Below the pieces are notes generated by a model. It was not told where the DNA came from and did no database searches. It was given only the letters and a program-made list of their open reading frames with translations. Shown piece after piece: positions 61,926 through 64,000 of a DNA stretch of 64,000 bases. The position numbers and the translations under genes are program-made. Each line of letters begins with the position of its first letter. Positions within the stretch are counted from its first letter, which is position 1. This stretch comes from Acidobacteriota bacterium (GTDB lineage Bacteria > Acidobacteriota > Thermoanaerobaculia > Multivoradales > Multivoraceae): positions 1 through 64,000 of the forward strand of contig QQVD01000037.1 in the NCBI GenBank assembly GCA_003388555.1, in the 5' to 3' direction.

Positions 61926-62525
61926 ATGATCGATGCCGAGAGCACGGCCCGGGTCCTCGCCCTCAGCCGGCCGCACCCGAACCTGCTCAAGCTCTACGTG
62001 CTGCAGTCGTTGCTGCTCGGCCCGTTCTTCCCCTTCGCGCTGATCCCCTACCTCTTCCGCTACTCGACGCTGCGCTACGTGTTCGACGAGGAAGGCGTGT
62101 CGATGCGCTGGGGGGTCTTCTTCCGCCGCGAGATCTCGCTCAACTACGCGCGCATCCAGGACATCCACCTCTCCAACCACCTGATCGAGCGCTGGCTCGG
62201 CCTGGCGAGGGTGCAGATCCAGACCGCCAGCGGCTCGGCGGCGGCGGAGATGACCATCGAGGGTTTGCAGGAGTTCGAGCTGGTGCGCGACTTCCTCTAC
62301 TCGCGCATGCGCGGCGCCAAGGGCCTGGCCGACCTCGACGAGGCTCCGGGCACACCCGCCGGGTCTGCTCCGCAGGCTTCGGACTCCGGCGTCGACGTCG
62401 GCGACGGCGGCGACGCCGAGCGCCTGGCGGTGGCGCTCGAGAACGTCGCCCGCGAGCTGGCCGAGGTGCGTAGGTTGCTCGAGAGCGAGGCCGCCGGCCC
62501 GGCGATGGGCGGGTCGGAGCGATGA
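61926..62525 (+). CDS. Bacterial PH-domain (bPH2) membrane protein
   Basis: A 199-residue protein with two adjacent membrane helices near residues 25-45 (LYVLQSLLLGPFFPFALIPYLF) followed by a bPH2 domain (YdbS/YdbT-like): STLRYVFDEEGVSMRWGVFFRREISLNYARIQDIHL, here recognised by its DEEGV, RWGVFFRRE and ARIQDI pieces. The tail after residue 135 is acidic and helical. GAAGGAAAC precedes the ATG. The next gene overlaps its stop (ATGA) and encodes a second PH-domain protein, as in the paired ydbS-ydbT genes of Bacillus. Function is not settled; roles in resisting membrane-active compounds are reported for ydbST. Confidence 0.78.
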   Translation: MIDAESTARVLALSRPHPNLLKLYVLQSLLLGPFFPFALIPYLFRYSTLRYVFDEEGVSMRWGVFFRREISLNYARIQDIHLSNHLIERWLGLARVQIQTASGSAAAEMTIEGLQEFELVRDFLYSRMRGAKGLADLDEAPGTPAGSAPQASDSGVDVGDGGDAERLAVALENVARELAEVRRLLESEAAGPAMGGSER

Positions 62526-63400
62526 AGCGACTCCTCCTGGCGCTGCTCAAAGTACCCGAGCGGCCGAGCCTCCCGCCCGGCCCCGAGGGCTCGGTGGACT
62601 GCTTCCGGGCGTCGCGGAGATTCCTCGCCTACACCGTGCTCAAGTGGGGACTGAAGCAACTCGGCGCGGTGATCTCGCTGGTCGTGTCGCTGGCCTTCCT
62701 CACCGGTTTCCAGTGGGGGCCCTTCGGTGCGATCGAGCCGATGAGAGAGCTCGCCGAAGAGGACATCAGCATCGGTGTGCTCGGCTTCGTCAGCGTCGAC
62801 ACCACGATGGGCGACCTGCTCGGCGTCATCGAGATCTTCGCCATCGGCGCCTTCCTGATCCAGCTGGTGGTCTCGGGCTTCTTCCTCAAGCTGGCGTGGG
62901 AGCTGCGCTGGTACATGGTCAGCGACACCACGATCCGGATCCGAGAGGGGCTGGTGCGGCTCAAGGAGCAGACCATGACGATGGCGAACATCCAGAACAT
63001 GAGCATCCGTCAGGGTCCGCTGCAGCGGCTTTTCGGAATCTACGACCTCGAGGTGCAGACTGCCGGTGGCTCGGGCAGCGGCATGGGCAGCGAGGGCAAC
63101 CCGACGGCCGAGAACCTCCACGTCGGCAAGTTCCGCGGCCTGCGCGACGCCGAGGCGCTGCGGCGCCGCCTGCGGGCTCGTCTCGCCCTGCACTCCGACT
63201 CCGGGCTCGGAGATCCCGACGAGGCGGCTCGCGCCGATGCCCGCCGGCGGGCCGCGGCGGGCAGGGGCGCCGGGGCGGCGGGGCGGCCGGGTGTGGATCT
63301 CGGCGTCGCCACCGCCGCTGCGTCGAGGGTCCTCGAGGAGGCTCGGACGCTGCGCCTTGCGGTGCAGCGTCGGCGTGACGGCGGCATATCGACGGCGTGA
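62522..63400 (+). CDS. Second bacterial PH-domain (bPH2) membrane protein
   Basis: A 292-residue partner of the previous protein, starting at an overlapping ATGA. Two hydrophobic stretches are visible near residues 40-65 (QLGAVISLVVSLAFLTGF) and 100-125 (LGVIEIFAIGAFLIQLVVSGFFL). The PH-like region follows with WYMVSDTTIRIREGLVRLKEQTMTMANIQNMSIRQG, recognised by its IREGLVRLKEQTM and ANIQNM pieces. The C-terminal 70 residues are Arg/Ala-rich and probably cytosolic. The pair likely forms a membrane complex. Confidence 0.78.
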   Translation: MKRLLLALLKVPERPSLPPGPEGSVDCFRASRRFLAYTVLKWGLKQLGAVISLVVSLAFLTGFQWGPFGAIEPMRELAEEDISIGVLGFVSVDTTMGDLLGVIEIFAIGAFLIQLVVSGFFLKLAWELRWYMVSDTTIRIREGLVRLKEQTMTMANIQNMSIRQGPLQRLFGIYDLEVQTAGGSGSGMGSEGNPTAENLHVGKFRGLRDAEALRRRLRARLALHSDSGLGDPDEAARADARRRAAAGRGAGAAGRPGVDLGVATAAASRVLEEARTLRLAVQRRRDGGISTA

Positions 63401-63469
63401 TGACGTGCCGCGGCCGTGGCTGCGCTCCGGCGGCAGGGGTCGTGGCCCGCGCCTGCGAGAGGCGTTGAG

Positions 63470-64000
63470 ATGCCAGAGCTGCCCGACATCGAGGTCTACT
63501 GCGAGGCGCTGCGCGCTCGCACGATGGGAGCACGCCTGCTGGGGCTACGGCTCGGCAGTCCCTTCGTGCTGCGCACCGTGGAGCCTCGTCCGGCCGAGCT
63601 CGCGGGCAGGCGCATCGTCGCGGTCTCGCGGCTAGGCAAGAGGATCGTCTTCCATTGCGCGGAAGACCTCTTCGTCGTCGTCCACCTGATGGTCGCCGGC
63701 AGGTTCGGCTGGTACCAGCGCGGCGGTGCGGAGGTGGCGCTGCGGGCCAAGAACCGGCTCGCGGCCTTCGACTTCTGCGCGTCTCCGGCGGACGGCGAGG
63801 GCGACGAGGAAGTCACCAGCACCCTGCTGCTCACCGAGGCGGGGAAGAAGCGTCGCGCCTCGATCCACCTGCTGCGCGGCCGCGAGTCGCTCGCCGCGCT
63901 CGATCGCGGCGGCCTCGAGGTGATCGGTTGTGAGCTCGGCGAGTTCGAGGAGGTCCTGGCGCGCGAGAACCACACCCTCAAGCGCACGCTGACCGATCCA
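63470..64000 (+). CDS. Fpg/Nei-family DNA glycosylase (partial, runs off the window)
   Basis: The first 177 codons of a base-excision repair glycosylase. The start MPELPDIEVYCEAL gives the catalytic N-terminal Pro (after Met removal) and Glu of the Fpg/Nei family. RRIVAVSRLGKRIVFHC and VVHLMVAGRFGWY match the beta-sandwich core, including the loop Lys. The frame is open to base 64000, so the helix-two-turn-helix and zinc finger lie beyond the window. Substrate, oxidised purine or pyrimidine, cannot be told. The start is 70 bases after the PH-domain gene. Confidence 0.85.
   Translation, partial: MPELPDIEVYCEALRARTMGARLLGLRLGSPFVLRTVEPRPAELAGRRIVAVSRLGKRIVFHCAEDLFVVVHLMVAGRFGWYQRGGAEVALRAKNRLAAFDFCASPADGEGDEEVTSTLLLTEAGKKRRASIHLLRGRESLAALDRGGLEVIGCELGEFEEVLARENHTLKRTLTDP

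Overview
The window is about 70% G+C and almost fully coding, on both strands. It comes from a Gram-negative bacterium: there are outer-membrane beta-barrel proteins, lipoprotein and Sec/Tat signal peptides, and a periplasmic phosphatase. A two-module FtsX/MacB permease without its ATPase (the ADOP type described from Acidobacteriota) and very high G+C make a high-G+C Acidobacteriota-like lineage my best guess. That is inference from gene content only. I saw no tRNA, rRNA, CRISPR array, transposase, integrase or phage gene.

Layout. 0-10 kb: F420-type oxidoreductase, SDR, baeRF-family protein, VOC protein, NupC-type nucleoside carrier, acyl-CoA synthetase, a large G-rich repeat block, and the ADOP permease. 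10-17 kb: a P1B-4-type metal ATPase, an ankyrin protein, a YdjC/ChbG-type deacetylase, cyclophilin, a one-domain asparaginase and an exported RidA protein. 17-23 kb: a lipoprotein phosphatase, a GNAT protein, a class III PHA synthase pair (phaE-like then phaC) and a DUF481 barrel protein, then a second G-rich repeat block. 23-31 kb: dienelactone hydrolase, MAPEG protein, an alpha/beta hydrolase coupled to an unknown exported protein, GNAT, a TPR protein, and a CysE-like transferase coupled to msrB. 32-38.7 kb: a tightly coupled four-gene operon for an acyl-CoA carboxylase of the atu/liu type, an AtuE/LiuC-type hydratase and AtuA, with a good sigma70-like promoter. 39-46 kb: an outer-membrane protein, a GAF-GGDEF-EAL protein, a molybdopterin oxidoreductase, a gamma-glutamylcyclotransferase-fold protein coupled to serC, and a DUF4180 protein.

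46-57.5 kb is a surface-glycan locus. Six overlapping minus-strand genes (neuB-, neuC- and neuA-like, asnB-like, two GT-B proteins) should make and transfer a CMP-activated nonulosonic acid. A divergent ABC exporter, a KdsC-like phosphatase and an SDR flank them. 57.5-64 kb: a PLP dehydratase is translationally coupled to a 1,047-residue protein that joins an MrfA/YprA-type helicase to an MrfB/YprB-like exonuclease domain. The exonuclease domain lacks one catalytic Asp. Two bacterial PH-domain membrane proteins and the start of an Fpg/Nei glycosylase follow.

Three themes recur. First, G-rich heptamer-like and short tandem repeats sit between genes and also inside coding regions. Second, start/stop overlaps couple most operon members. 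Third, TAnnnT -10-like boxes stand out in the GC-rich intergenic DNA, three of them 7-8 bases before an ATG that has no Shine-Dalgarno sequence (SD), which suggests leaderless transcripts.
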